64,000 bases of DNA from positions 1-64,000 of IMG/VR virus record IMGVR_UViG_3300020419_000013; one strand, given 5' to 3'. This document shows positions 1 through 8,485 of this stretch, piece after piece (within the stretch, counting starts at the first letter, position 1; every line of letters starts with the position of its first letter). The notes beneath the pieces were generated by a model that was given only the letters and a program-made list of their open reading frames with translations, did not search any database and was not told the DNA's origin. The stretch is from a virus. The translations under genes and the position numbers were made by a program.

Positions 1-189
1 ATTGCTACATTGACATGGATACTTGCTTATGAAGAAGGCAATGGTAGAAATACTAAAGCAATCAAGTCTTCATTGAGCAGACTACTAAGTGATGAGTATC
101 AGGACAAAGCACCTAAACTAGGATTCGTTCCTCTAAAAGGAGAGATACTAGAGAAAGCACGAGATGCAGTCGAGAAGATCGGCAACTAG
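1..189 (+). CDS. pstS: Phosphate ABC transporter substrate-binding protein PstS, C-terminal end (partial)
   Basis: The open frame enters from the left edge and encodes the last 62 residues of a protein. The run LTWILAYEEG followed by a basic helix, then LGFVPLKGEIL and a final helix ending KIGN, matches the C-terminus of periplasmic PstS proteins (usual pattern TWILLY ... LGYIPLP ... ). PstS binds phosphate for the host PstABC importer; cyanophages carry it to support phosphate uptake during infection. Only the C-terminal part is visible, so signal peptide and ligand residues cannot be checked. A strong terminator follows directly. Confidence 0.8.
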   Translation: MATLTWILAYEEGNGRNTKAIKSSLSRLLSDEYQDKAPKLGFVPLKGEILEKARDAVEKIGN

Positions 190-207
190 GCATTTCTTTT
201 TATTACG

Positions 208-233
208 AGAGACCCGAAAGGGTCTCTTTTTTT
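208..233 (+). terminator. Rho-independent terminator after pstS
   Basis: Perfect 8-bp stem AGAGACCC / GGGTCTCT with a GAAA tetraloop, followed by a run of T. It lies 18 bases after the pstS stop. Confidence 0.9.
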
Positions 234-235
234 AT

Positions 236-242
236 CTAAATA
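236..242 (+). promoter_or_regulatory. Late promoter box CTAAATA
   Basis: CTAAATA lies directly after the pstS terminator and upstream of the small gene at 319. It fits the T4-like cyanophage late promoter, which has a -10 box only. Confidence 0.55.
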
Positions 243-318
243 ATGTTAGGATTTGGAGACAATAAGATGCAATGAAAATCTTATTTTATTATGTGCCCCA
301 CAATGGAGAGTCAAACCA

Positions 319-465
319 ATGAAAAATTTACTACCTTACAATCAATTAAATTCATGGCATCCGTATGACGCTACGACAATGGAAGACGAATACTATGAGT
401 GTCTCATTGAGTGTAACGATAGTGCATCCACATGCAAAAGAATTTGTAAGGAAGTGTTAGAATAG
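319..465 (+). CDS. Conserved small protein with twin CX3C motif
   Basis: This gene encodes 48 residues. The ATG at 319 is preferred over an in-frame TTG at 253 because the extra N-terminus looks like noncoding leader. The C-terminal half is helical and carries two CX3C motifs, CLIEC and CKRIC, separated by seven residues. That spacing could form a disulfide-linked helical hairpin. It sits alone between two terminators downstream of a late-type box. Function unknown; small proteins of this style are common in cyanophages. Confidence 0.65.
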   Translation: MKNLLPYNQLNSWHPYDATTMEDEYYECLIECNDSASTCKRICKEVLE

Positions 466-490
466 TTTCCATCGATTCTAATAAATATCA

Positions 491-513
491 GGGAGGGCAA
501 CCTCCCTTTTTTT
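491..513 (+). terminator. Rho-independent terminator
   Basis: Stem GGGAGG / CCTCCC with a GCAA loop, followed by at least seven T. It isolates the 48-residue gene from the downstream operon. Confidence 0.9.
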
Positions 514-514
514 G

Positions 515-523
515 TGGTATAAT
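515..523 (+). promoter_or_regulatory. Extended -10 promoter TGGTATAAT
   Basis: A TGN-TATAAT extended -10 directly follows the terminator. It ends six bases before the ATG at 530, so the predicted transcript would begin at or next to the start codon. Confidence 0.5.
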
Positions 524-529
524 TTTGTC

Positions 530-1192
530 ATGGCATACTTAGTACATCCCCTACCACCCAGAAAAGTTTGGGTGAAGAAAGAATACCTTTATGATCTAGA
601 GAAAGGTCATGGAGAGATCACACCTGGTTTATGGATATCAGTAAGAAGCATACAAGCAAAGGCATTATACTTTGAGACATTACTAACTGACTACGGTGCA
701 CTGTTTGATAAGTTACCACTCAGTGCATTCGTATGGAAAGAGGACTACGACAGAGACAATCAACTACCATTAGATGTCTTAGAATTGTGGGATTGTTTTG
801 ACTATAATATTACAGTTGTAGAGAAACCTATCCTTGGTCGCTGCTCTTTCTTTGGTAAGGATAAGAAGATGCATCCTGGTGAGTATGAGTTTACTATTGA
901 CACAGCACATCCTGACTTCTCTGTATTAGATACAAACTTCTCAGAGCATGATCCAGAGCACAAGACATTCAATATCATTGCACTAGACAACGGACAGTTT
1001 GCTGCACAACCTAACAACAGATGTCAATTCTTTGACAACAGTCTGGTTGATAATGATAACTTAAAGAAACCTGACTTCAAAGTCTGCACACAAAACTATG
1101 CAGTAGAGACACTACCTAAATGGTGGTCAGTCGGACACACAGATGAGTGGGCATACAAGACTAAAGATGAGGAAATAAATAAAGATACCTAA
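530..1192 (+). CDS. Conserved cyanophage-type hypothetical protein
   Basis: The gene encodes 220 residues from the ATG at 530; a TTG at 512 is in frame but falls inside the promoter. The protein is soluble, mixed alpha/beta and rich in aromatic and acidic residues (LPKWWSVGHTDEW near the C-terminus). No signal peptide, membrane segment or known catalytic motif is visible. It ends ten bases before the giant structural gene. Its last codons contain an ATAAATA box that probably drives that gene. Confidence 0.75.
   Translation: MAYLVHPLPPRKVWVKKEYLYDLEKGHGEITPGLWISVRSIQAKALYFETLLTDYGALFDKLPLSAFVWKEDYDRDNQLPLDVLELWDCFDYNITVVEKPILGRCSFFGKDKKMHPGEYEFTIDTAHPDFSVLDTNFSEHDPEHKTFNIIALDNGQFAAQPNNRCQFFDNSLVDNDNLKKPDFKVCTQNYAVETLPKWWSVGHTDEWAYKTKDEEINKDT
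1175..1181 (+). promoter_or_regulatory. Late promoter-like box ATAAATA
   Basis: AATAAATAAAG sits in the last codons of the preceding gene, about 20 bases before the start of the 1450-residue structural protein. It matches the late motif apart from the first base. Confidence 0.45.
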
Positions 1193-1201
1193 CTAGTTGT
1201 A

Positions 1202-4200
1202 ATGACAGCGGATCCAAGGTGTTATGGTGGAAGTTACTCTCCGACCATCCCGCAACTACAATCTAATGCACTAGACGCTCAGAATCCTCGTAACATTACG
1301 AGGTATATTCCTAGTGACCCACGATCTAACGTGCAGTCTAGTGACCCTGTGCTTGGAGCAGATGGAAGGTGCTATGGTCCTTTCAGACAAGAGAGTCTTA
1401 CACCTAACCCTTTAGATTCATCTAACCCTATACAGATAACGTTAGTAACACCACCTGCAGCAGAGTCTAGTGGTGCACCAACGTATCAGAATCCTGCAGA
1501 CAACCCTGCTAATAGATGCTATGGTCCTATCCCACTACCCAACAGTGCAGACCGAGGCACATCTCCAGACTTACCTACACCACCACCTGCACCTCCATCT
1601 AATGAGGACATAGATCCTAGAGCAGTGATTAGATCTTTGGTGGGAAGATGTTATCCACCAAGAGCAACAGATGATAGTGGTATTCGTCAACCCGATGTTG
1701 ATATACCTACACCATCTATACCATCACTAACTGTAGACCCACCGATCGATATGATCTGTGACATGTTTCCATACCTACCCTTCTGTCCAGAGTGTGAGAA
1801 GTATGCTACAGATCCTAGGACATGCACAGAATTTCCATTGGGTCTACCTCCTATAGGTGGTGGTATATTTCCACCTACTCTAGGCACAGGTGATAAGAAT
1901 TGTGATAAGTTATGGCAGTTTCAAAGAGATAATCTAGTCAATGATCTTGGCGATGGTAACTGGGAGAGGACTGATACTAAAGAAAGATTCTATTGTCCAC
2001 CAGAGCAATCAAATAGTGGTTGGGCAGCATGTGTAGAGGATGCACTCGAGTGTCTCTTCAAACCATACGTTGATGGTGCATGGAAACCACCAAGTCAAGA
2101 CTGTGTTACCTTCTACCCTAGAGGATATAATGGTAACGTTAAGTCATTCTGTATTGCTAACTGCTATCCTAAAAGAGTTGGTATCTATGAGTATGTAAAA
2201 GGGAAGGGTGCTATCCTTGCATTCAAACCATATGGAAGTGGTCTACACAATCTACTAGGTGTGACTACAAACTATGATGGCACATGGAATGGAAATAAGA
2301 TTGAGAATCCTGGCGGTAACAGTATATGGAATACCACTTCTACTAAAACATATACAGCTACGATAGGTAGTGCTACTGTAACTCTTACAGTCGAGCCATT
2401 CTTAGATGGTGGTGAGTATGATAGTAACTGGTATGCGACATACACTGGCACCTTACCTGCTGTAGGTACAGAGGCATCAGCTACATTTACAGGTGACCTC
2501 GCTAGTTTCAACGTTGCACTCATGGTCATCGAGGGTAATGCTAATGGCACTAACCATGACTATGGCACATCATCCACAGCACCATCAGGATATACTCTGA
2601 CATCGAGTCAACCTGTATTTTATTTGCATGAGAGAAAGAAAGATGATAGATCTGTCCCACTATACAAATACTATTCCTCTGCAACAGTAGATACATTTCT
2701 TACAACTAATCCAGGACAACCAGACGCTGAAGGTGAAGGTGAGAGAGCGACTATGAATGCCTCTCAACAGGGTTTCATTGAGATATTAGGATATGCATAT
2801 GAAGATCCTGCTGCCATGGCACCTTATCTGACTAACGTAGAGAAGGGAATGCCATTGCACAGATACTTGGACAGAATCAAGACTCCTAACACAGTTGTAT
2901 TCTCTGGTAATAATATTGTAGTATCAGGTGGCAGTGTTGATTTTACTATTGAGTGGTCATGGAAAGATACATACAACTCAGCAGGAGTTTGCCTTGATTC
3001 ATTTACTATTGACGGTAGGACTTTTACTCGTAACAATAACTATACTGGTAGGCAGACTGAAAGATTTACTAACATAGGTGTAGGATCATATCCTATTTCA
3101 TTCCAGAATTTAAACAGTAGAAACTCACCACTATCAGATAGAATATACAATGGTGGTAAGTCTATCTGTCTATTGGATGACCTTCATGATGATTGTAATG
3201 GCACCATAAGAATATCTAATATCTCTAAGGCGAACTCAGGAATAACAGAAGATCATGATCACTACTACACTATCCGTAAGCAAACTGTATTAGAGCCACC
3301 TACTAAAGCTTCTAATAGGAATTACTATCTCATTCCTAATGATGTTAGCAATGTCATAGTAATGAATATTGATGTAGAGAAGGGTGGAGCAGGATATAGA
3401 AATACTTTGTTTGCATACATTGAGACAGATGGTGTGCCGAGGTGGGCTCAGCTCTTGGTCGTAGATGCAACCAATCAAACTGGTATGTCACAACATATCA
3501 TACCTATCACTATCCTACAACAATACAAGGGAGGAAACTTAGGGTTTGCCCTTGTGTCTAATGGTGCTCAACTAAACTCATACAATGTAGGTGATACATT
3601 CACATCATTCTCTCAACTATCTGATGGATGGAGGATTACTGGTGTCTCATCAGCAGAATCTAACTACACACTCTTCTCTAATGATGCATTGAATCCTAGG
3701 GGATCTGTAAGTGATAGTAGAGACTACACAGTATGGAAGGGTGACCACTGGCAATGGTGGGAAGATCTGATTGGTGGTGACAGTGACTTTGATGACTGTA
3801 AATTCTGGCATGAAGTCATATGGGCAGGTGGATCAACAACATATGAAGGTATTCAATGTTATGTGTGGGAGAATGACTCACCTACACCTGTAACCAAACC
3901 TATGCTCACTAAGAATGACTGTGATCCTAGATTGTTTAAGACTTCATTCAAAGATGTCATGCTGATGAGAGCTGACTGTGGAGCTCTAGTTGTAGATGTG
4001 ACAGGTAATAGTAGTGACGCAGGATGTGGTAAATGTCTTGGTGAATATCTATTCCAAGTTAATAGGACACAGAAATCTACGATACTACATACTGGAAAGT
4101 TTTCTCTTCGTAGTATGGGTGGTATCACTCAAGGTCTATCGGGTGACTGTATTGTATTTGTATTACAACTATCAGTTAATGGATCTGCTGTTTGGGAAGG

Positions 4201-5554
4201 CAAGTTTAAAGCAGGTGACTGGCCAGAGATAGGAAAGAAACTACACACAGAAGAATTCTTTAGTGTTGTCAAGGATGATGTAGTTAAATTTAAAGTTACT
4301 GAGATCAAGCGTGGTCCTACTGTTGGTAATGTTACACCACGCATAGCAATACTTGATGAGGAGTCTTATCTCTTCGAGAGCACCTTCTCTATGCGTCTAC
4401 AAACGCAAGACGGAGACGCTAGGTCTATTCCATACCCTTCGACTGTAAATCCAGAAGCTGAATCATCCAAAGGAGTTGGTGGAGCAATCACTGGGTTTGA
4501 CATGTGTTACATACACAACAACGAAGACAGACATAAGAATGCAGAGATTGAAGAAGCACAGAAGTGGTATAAAGTATGGGAGAATTCTGCTGCTGTTAAT
4601 ACTGATGCCACTTACAACAACACTACAAACTATACCAAGTATCAGACATGGACTAACCGTAAAGGATCAGTCATTCGTGGATGGGATGGCACAGATAGGA
4701 ATTCATACATTGATACCTATGGTTTCCATACCGATGACAAGTCACAACACTTTAACTTATTGCTCACCAGAATGTTATTCAAAGATGGTAAGACAGGTCC
4801 TCAGTATATTGATGGAGTCAACGCACCTAACGATGTGAAGAGACACATACAAACAGAGACACACTACGCTAGACTACAGAAGTATGCCTCTGATTCTTTT
4901 GCATGGTATGAATCTAAGATGAATGGGTTTGCAGAAGATGCTGACACACAGTGGATGGTTGACAACCTATACAATGGTATGCAACAGAATCCTGAGGTTA
5001 ATACAAGACTTGAGCCAGGTTATTTCATACAGGACTACTGGTTGATACCAGAGGATGATGAAAACCAAGAAGACCATGGCATCGGTGCTAACACTGCTAA
5101 GATCCGTGTTGGTATAACATTCTGGGCAAAGAATGAGGGTTATGGCACAGGTAGTAGACGAACAACTAACTTCTATGCTACAATAGAATTATTGGAAGTC
5201 CTTGATTATGGTGACGGTTACGGAGAAGGTCAGGAGTTTGTATTCTACTGGCCACCAAAGTATACTGATCGCATCACTGATTATTCTACTGCCAATTCTG
5301 TATCACCTTACTCTCCGACGTTAGATCCACATAGATCAGTCTCTGGTAGTTACAATCCTGTAAGTAAAAACATACCTGCAGAAATTGCAATCAACTATGA
5401 GCCAGGTGGAAGAGGGTATAGAGATACTAAGAGACCTGTTTATGATGCATACTATCAAGAGTCACATAATAGGGAATCGATGTATTGGTTTATAGATAAG
5501 AAAGAATACAAGGATAGAGTGAAATTTAAAGTACGTATCAACGGAGTACAGTAA
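1202..5554 (+). CDS. Giant virion structural/appendage protein with RCYG repeats
   Basis: This is a 1450-residue protein, probably a late virion component. The first 150 residues are Pro/Asn/Ser-rich and contain four RCYG or RCYP motifs with Cys at 7, 57, 106 and 150, which defines a repeat of about 50 residues. A cysteine-rich stretch follows (about 190-325). Residues around 480-560 (VPLYKYY ... FLTTNPG ... ILGYAYED) resemble the DUF5648 beta-repeat domain of secreted and cell-surface proteins. The rest is beta-rich with many aromatic residues. There is no signal peptide. A tail fibre or head decoration role is inference. It overlaps the next gene by one base (TAATG). Confidence 0.75.
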   Translation: MTADPRCYGGSYSPTIPQLQSNALDAQNPRNITRYIPSDPRSNVQSSDPVLGADGRCYGPFRQESLTPNPLDSSNPIQITLVTPPAAESSGAPTYQNPADNPANRCYGPIPLPNSADRGTSPDLPTPPPAPPSNEDIDPRAVIRSLVGRCYPPRATDDSGIRQPDVDIPTPSIPSLTVDPPIDMICDMFPYLPFCPECEKYATDPRTCTEFPLGLPPIGGGIFPPTLGTGDKNCDKLWQFQRDNLVNDLGDGNWERTDTKERFYCPPEQSNSGWAACVEDALECLFKPYVDGAWKPPSQDCVTFYPRGYNGNVKSFCIANCYPKRVGIYEYVKGKGAILAFKPYGSGLHNLLGVTTNYDGTWNGNKIENPGGNSIWNTTSTKTYTATIGSATVTLTVEPFLDGGEYDSNWYATYTGTLPAVGTEASATFTGDLASFNVALMVIEGNANGTNHDYGTSSTAPSGYTLTSSQPVFYLHERKKDDRSVPLYKYYSSATVDTFLTTNPGQPDAEGEGERATMNASQQGFIEILGYAYEDPAAMAPYLTNVEKGMPLHRYLDRIKTPNTVVFSGNNIVVSGGSVDFTIEWSWKDTYNSAGVCLDSFTIDGRTFTRNNNYTGRQTERFTNIGVGSYPISFQNLNSRNSPLSDRIYNGGKSICLLDDLHDDCNGTIRISNISKANSGITEDHDHYYTIRKQTVLEPPTKASNRNYYLIPNDVSNVIVMNIDVEKGGAGYRNTLFAYIETDGVPRWAQLLVVDATNQTGMSQHIIPITILQQYKGGNLGFALVSNGAQLNSYNVGDTFTSFSQLSDGWRITGVSSAESNYTLFSNDALNPRGSVSDSRDYTVWKGDHWQWWEDLIGGDSDFDDCKFWHEVIWAGGSTTYEGIQCYVWENDSPTPVTKPMLTKNDCDPRLFKTSFKDVMLMRADCGALVVDVTGNSSDAGCGKCLGEYLFQVNRTQKSTILHTGKFSLRSMGGITQGLSGDCIVFVLQLSVNGSAVWEGKFKAGDWPEIGKKLHTEEFFSVVKDDVVKFKVTEIKRGPTVGNVTPRIAILDEESYLFESTFSMRLQTQDGDARSIPYPSTVNPEAESSKGVGGAITGFDMCYIHNNEDRHKNAEIEEAQKWYKVWENSAAVNTDATYNNTTNYTKYQTWTNRKGSVIRGWDGTDRNSYIDTYGFHTDDKSQHFNLLLTRMLFKDGKTGPQYIDGVNAPNDVKRHIQTETHYARLQKYASDSFAWYESKMNGFAEDADTQWMVDNLYNGMQQNPEVNTRLEPGYFIQDYWLIPEDDENQEDHGIGANTAKIRVGITFWAKNEGYGTGSRRTTNFYATIELLEVLDYGDGYGEGQEFVFYWPPKYTDRITDYSTANSVSPYSPTLDPHRSVSGSYNPVSKNIPAEIAINYEPGGRGYRDTKRPVYDAYYQESHNRESMYWFIDKKEYKDRVKFKVRINGVQ

Positions 5555-5919
5555 TGAGTGGTTTTGGTGAGCAGCCAGGTCGTAAGAGACATAAGGACTG
5601 GGCAGATAAATCTCTACAAAAAACAACAAGAGAATTAAAAGTCCTTCGTGATGTCATTGAAAAGTATAAGGATGATCCAAAGGGTCGTGCTAAGATGCTT
5701 AAGAAGATGAAAAGGTATTGGAATAGTCCTATTCAGACTATCAGAGATCTAGATATGAAACCTAGTGGAAAGAATATAGTTGACGAATTGAGAGAAATAC
5801 CTTATGATAAGATGGTGGAAGACTATCGAGAAGAAGTCGGTATAGATTCTCCCCATGACCCTGTTGATACTACAACAGACGAGGCAGAAAACATTAGAAA
5901 TTATCTAGAAGGTAAATGA
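5554..5919 (+). CDS. Hypothetical basic/acidic helical protein
   Basis: The product has 121 residues. The first two thirds are strongly basic and helical (KRHKDWADKSLQKTTRELK); the tail is acidic (DPVDTTTDEAEN). The start overlaps the stop of the giant structural gene, and its own stop overlaps the start of the halogenase-like gene, so the three are probably translationally coupled. The charge pattern would suit a small scaffold or nucleic-acid binder, but no family is recognised. Confidence 0.7.
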   Translation: MSGFGEQPGRKRHKDWADKSLQKTTRELKVLRDVIEKYKDDPKGRAKMLKKMKRYWNSPIQTIRDLDMKPSGKNIVDELREIPYDKMVEDYREEVGIDSPHDPVDTTTDEAENIRNYLEGK

Positions 5920-7061
5920 AGGTAGCTGTGATCGGTAGAGGTAGTGGTGGATTGATTTCCATCATGAATCTATTGACGTACGACATCCAAGTCGATTGTT
6001 ATTATGATCCCGAAACTTCCCAACTCCCTGTCGGTGAGTCAACCACACCTCAATTTGCATCGCTGATTGAATGCACGTTAGGTTTAACCATTGATGATCT
6101 TATATCTCTTGGTCTTGCTTCACGCAAGAAAGGGATTGAGTTTGTTGGATGGGGTAAGTCTAAGCATTTCTATCATAGATTTATCTATCAAGATGCAATA
6201 CATTTCTATACCAAAACTCTTAACCCATTTCTTCAAGAGAATCTTGAGAAATATAAAGGGGTAAAGTTTATTGGCAAACGTGTTACTGCATTGAATGCAC
6301 TGCAGAATGAATACGATTTTGTTATTAACTGCTCGGGTGCTCTAAGCAATTATAGAAAAGAGATTGACATACCATGTGTTAATAGTGTATTATATTTTGA
6401 CGACCATAAAATACATGGTCATCCAGAGTATACATATCATCTGGCACATGAGTATGGGTGGAAGTTTAGTCTTCCTTTTCCTGAGAAGGGACTTTCTAGA
6501 ACGGGTTACCTCTACAACAGGAAGTATCAAACTCATCTCGACGCAGAGATCCTCTATTCACAAGGGGATCTTTATGAATGGGTGCCTTCATACGCACCCG
6601 ATATGATTGTCAATAACAAGTTGGCACTGAATGGTAACGCTTTACTATTCTTCGAGCCTCTTCAAGCACTTTCACTTCTTCATTACGATATGGTCGCAAA
6701 AAGAATCTGCGACTATATTGTTAATGGCCAAACATTAGAGGAGAAATTGCTAGGTAATCTCTGGTATCGTAGAATGATCGAGGCATACATTGATGCTCTC
6801 GCTTTTCATTATCAGTATGGTAGTGAGCACAATTCTGGATACTGGGAAGAGGTCAGTAAAAAAAGTGTCACAAGGGTTGGACACAAATGGTGGAATGATG
6901 GTATGCTTATACATCAGGTGCGATCTTCTTGGGAATCGGGTAGGAATACTCACCTAACAAGTCACCCTGATTACTACTACGCACCCGATCACACAGGCAT
7001 CTTCGGCATCACTTGCATGTATCAATTACATCAGGGACTGTCAGGAGGTGCACACCGTTGA
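5916..7061 (+). CDS. Short flavin-dependent tryptophan halogenase-like protein
   Basis: A 381-residue FAD protein related to the PrnA tryptophan halogenase family, which uses FADH2, O2 and chloride or bromide to halogenate an aromatic substrate. Visible signatures are the N-terminal dinucleotide motif GRGSGG (7-12), PVGESTTP (38-45), a Lys in ASRKKGIEF (K71, aligning with the active-site Lys of PrnA) and FEPLQ with Glu 247 at the position of the catalytic Glu. It is about 110-150 residues shorter than the two copies at 45-48 kb, and WxWxIP is replaced by a GWKFSLP variant. Substrate unknown; a related flavoprotein oxidase is possible. Confidence 0.75.
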   Translation: MKVAVIGRGSGGLISIMNLLTYDIQVDCYYDPETSQLPVGESTTPQFASLIECTLGLTIDDLISLGLASRKKGIEFVGWGKSKHFYHRFIYQDAIHFYTKTLNPFLQENLEKYKGVKFIGKRVTALNALQNEYDFVINCSGALSNYRKEIDIPCVNSVLYFDDHKIHGHPEYTYHLAHEYGWKFSLPFPEKGLSRTGYLYNRKYQTHLDAEILYSQGDLYEWVPSYAPDMIVNNKLALNGNALLFFEPLQALSLLHYDMVAKRICDYIVNGQTLEEKLLGNLWYRRMIEAYIDALAFHYQYGSEHNSGYWEEVSKKSVTRVGHKWWNDGMLIHQVRSSWESGRNTHLTSHPDYYYAPDHTGIFGITCMYQLHQGLSGGAHR

Positions 7062-7091
7062 CATTAAGACGGTATTAAGGTATACTAAATA
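7058..7091 (+). promoter_or_regulatory. Overlapping sigma70-type and late promoters
   Basis: TTGACA (7058-7063), a 17-base spacer and TATACT (7081-7086) form a near-consensus vegetative promoter. CTAAATA (7085-7091) overlaps its -10, so the same start region could serve host-like early and phage late transcription. The -35 lies over the stop codon of the halogenase-like gene. Confidence 0.7.
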
Positions 7092-7120
7092 CCATTACAA
7101 AGGACTCGAAAGATCGTAAC

Positions 7121-7183
7121 CCTGCGTAGATTAAAAAGACTTCCATGTCGGGAGGTCTAACATCCGCAGGATTTTTTTCTGCG
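7121..7183 (+). ncRNA. Structured leader with alternative terminator/antiterminator pairings
   Basis: An outer stem CCTGCG (7121-7126) / CGCAGG (7165-7170) encloses an 8-bp hairpin (7137-7144 with 7151-7158, one G-U pair) and is followed by seven T (7172-7178), so it looks like a terminator. The same CGCAG (7165-7169) can pair instead with CTGCG at 7179-7183, which would put the T run in a loop and break the terminator. The two pairings exclude each other, as in attenuators. It sits between the promoter at 7058-7091 and the gene at 7201. Confidence 0.55.
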
Positions 7184-7200
7184 AGAAACTAAAAACAAAA

Positions 7201-7560
7201 ATGATTAAATCACTCTTAGCAGTAGCAGCAGTCTCTGCATTCTCAGCACCTGTATTAGCAGGTCCTTACGTCGGTATCGACACAAAATCAAAGTGGACAG
7301 GTTCTGACTACTCTTCAACCGAATTCACAGGAAAGATCGGTTACGAAGGTAAAGTTGGTACTTCTAAGTACTTTGTAGAAGGTGGTCCTATTACAACAGC
7401 ACCTGATGGTGGAGAAGCAGATACAGAGATCTTTATTGCAACTGGTGTAGGTTTCCCTATCTCAGATTCAGTTGGTGCAAAAGCATCCATCAAGTATGAA
7501 TCAAATGAAGGTGGAGACAACAAGTACGAATTCAAAACTGGATTAAAGTACAAGTTCTAA
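7201..7560 (+). CDS. Small secreted beta-barrel-like protein
   Basis: The product has 119 residues, beginning with a clear signal peptide (basic start, hydrophobic Ala/Val/Leu core, probable cleavage after PVLA at residues 17-20). The mature part alternates polar and hydrophobic residues in strands (KYFVEGG, IFIATGVGF, KASIKYES, KFKTGLKYKF-like) and ends in an aromatic residue (Phe), as outer-membrane barrel proteins do. At about 99 mature residues it would be a very small barrel or part of an oligomer. It has its own promoter and structured leader and is followed by a strong terminator, so it is a single-gene unit. Confidence 0.7.
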   Translation: MIKSLLAVAAVSAFSAPVLAGPYVGIDTKSKWTGSDYSSTEFTGKIGYEGKVGTSKYFVEGGPITTAPDGGEADTEIFIATGVGFPISDSVGAKASIKYESNEGGDNKYEFKTGLKYKF

Positions 7561-7582
7561 GTCAAATCCTATATAATAAACT

Positions 7583-7608
7583 AGGGGTCATATGACCCCT
7601 TTCTTTTT
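7583..7608 (+). terminator. Rho-independent terminator
   Basis: An 8-bp stem AGGGGTCA / TGACCCCT with a two-base TA centre, followed by a T-rich tract. The stem is a palindrome. A TATAAT hexamer at 7612-7617 follows just before the next start codon. Confidence 0.85.
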
Positions 7609-7620
7609 CTTTATAATATT

Positions 7621-7872
7621 ATGGCAAAGATTCCTGCTACTACAACAATCTATACAAGAAACGGTTGTCCCTATTGCACAAAAATAAAAGAGGTGTATAA
7701 TATGAATCGATGGAGTTACAACGAGATGAAACTTGATGTTAACTTCGGACGCGATGCATTCTATCAAGAGTTTGGTCGTGGTGCTACCTTCCCACAGGTA
7801 ATCATTGGTGGGCAAAAAGTTGGTGGATGCACCGACGCTGTAAAACATCTACGAGAAGGCAAATTCCTGTAA
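7621..7872 (+). CDS. Glutaredoxin
   Basis: An 83-residue thioredoxin-fold protein with the active-site motif CPYC (residues 19-22) after a TIYTRNG strand, the cis-proline segment TFPQVIIGG and GGCTDAVKHL, all classical glutaredoxin features. It would reduce disulfides using glutathione, for example supporting ribonucleotide reductase during phage DNA synthesis. Length is normal for a phage glutaredoxin (T4 NrdC class). TATAAT ends only three bases before the ATG. The stop overlaps the next start. Confidence 0.92.
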   Translation: MAKIPATTTIYTRNGCPYCTKIKEVYNMNRWSYNEMKLDVNFGRDAFYQEFGRGATFPQVIIGGQKVGGCTDAVKHLREGKFL

Positions 7873-8219
7873 TGAAAATCAGAGACGCTAACGAATTGTA
7901 TGAGTTGATCGAGAGATCAATCGATGAGGCATTCGAGAAGAAGCGTTTCCTCTTTAACATGTATGGGTATCTCAAGGGAGCACAGTATACTCGTAAAGAA
8001 ACTACTAACTTCATTGAATCCCCTACTGCAAACTCACTCAACGAAACCGTCCTAGATCTGGACGCATACATCAAGGGAGGAGACAAAGTATTGCGTGAAG
8101 CATACGGACACATCCCTAAACCAGAAGCAAGAAAGATCAGGAAGTATCTCTACACAATTCTAGAAGATGCATGGAAGTATGAGAGAGACCGACGACCTGG
8201 TCGTAAGCAGGCTAAATAA
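7872..8219 (+). CDS. Conserved hypothetical helical protein
   Basis: 115 residues from the ATG at 7872, which overlaps the glutaredoxin stop codon; this start is preferred over one 45 bases upstream inside glutaredoxin. The protein is charged and helical, with a very basic C-terminus (YERDRRPGRKQAK) that could contact nucleic acid. No known motif is visible. Its final codon region contains the CTAAATA box for the next gene. Confidence 0.7.
   Translation: MKIRDANELYELIERSIDEAFEKKRFLFNMYGYLKGAQYTRKETTNFIESPTANSLNETVLDLDAYIKGGDKVLREAYGHIPKPEARKIRKYLYTILEDAWKYERDRRPGRKQAK
8212..8218 (+). promoter_or_regulatory. Late promoter box CTAAATA
   Basis: CTAAATA overlaps the end of the preceding gene, 26 bases before the ATG at 8244. 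Confidence 0.55.
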
Positions 8220-8243
8220 AAACAGCAGTATTAGGAGTAACCT

Positions 8244-8483
8244 ATGGAAGATCTATCTTTTCTTTATATCTCCTTCTTTCTCACGGTTGGTAGCTTCATT
8301 GTCGGATTTTTGGTATCATGGAATATCAAAGCAGCATTCGATGAGTGGCAAGAAAAAGCAGACTATGCTAAGATAGTTATGCACCCAGAAATGTATGACG
8401 AGGATGGTAATTTCCACCAAGGAGATCTATTCTACTTGCGTTTAACCGAGGAAGATGATACAATTACTGACACTGATGATTAA
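8244..8483 (+). CDS. Small single-pass membrane protein
   Basis: A 79-residue protein with an N-terminal hydrophobic segment (about residues 5-27, LSFLYISFFLTVGSF onward) and an acidic cytoplasmic-type tail (MHPEMYDEDGN, EEDDTITDTDD). A GGAG ribosome site precedes the ATG. Function unknown; it opens a run of tightly packed small genes before thyX. Confidence 0.7.
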   Translation: MEDLSFLYISFFLTVGSFIVGFLVSWNIKAAFDEWQEKADYAKIVMHPEMYDEDGNFHQGDLFYLRLTEEDDTITDTDD

Positions 8484-8485
8484 TC

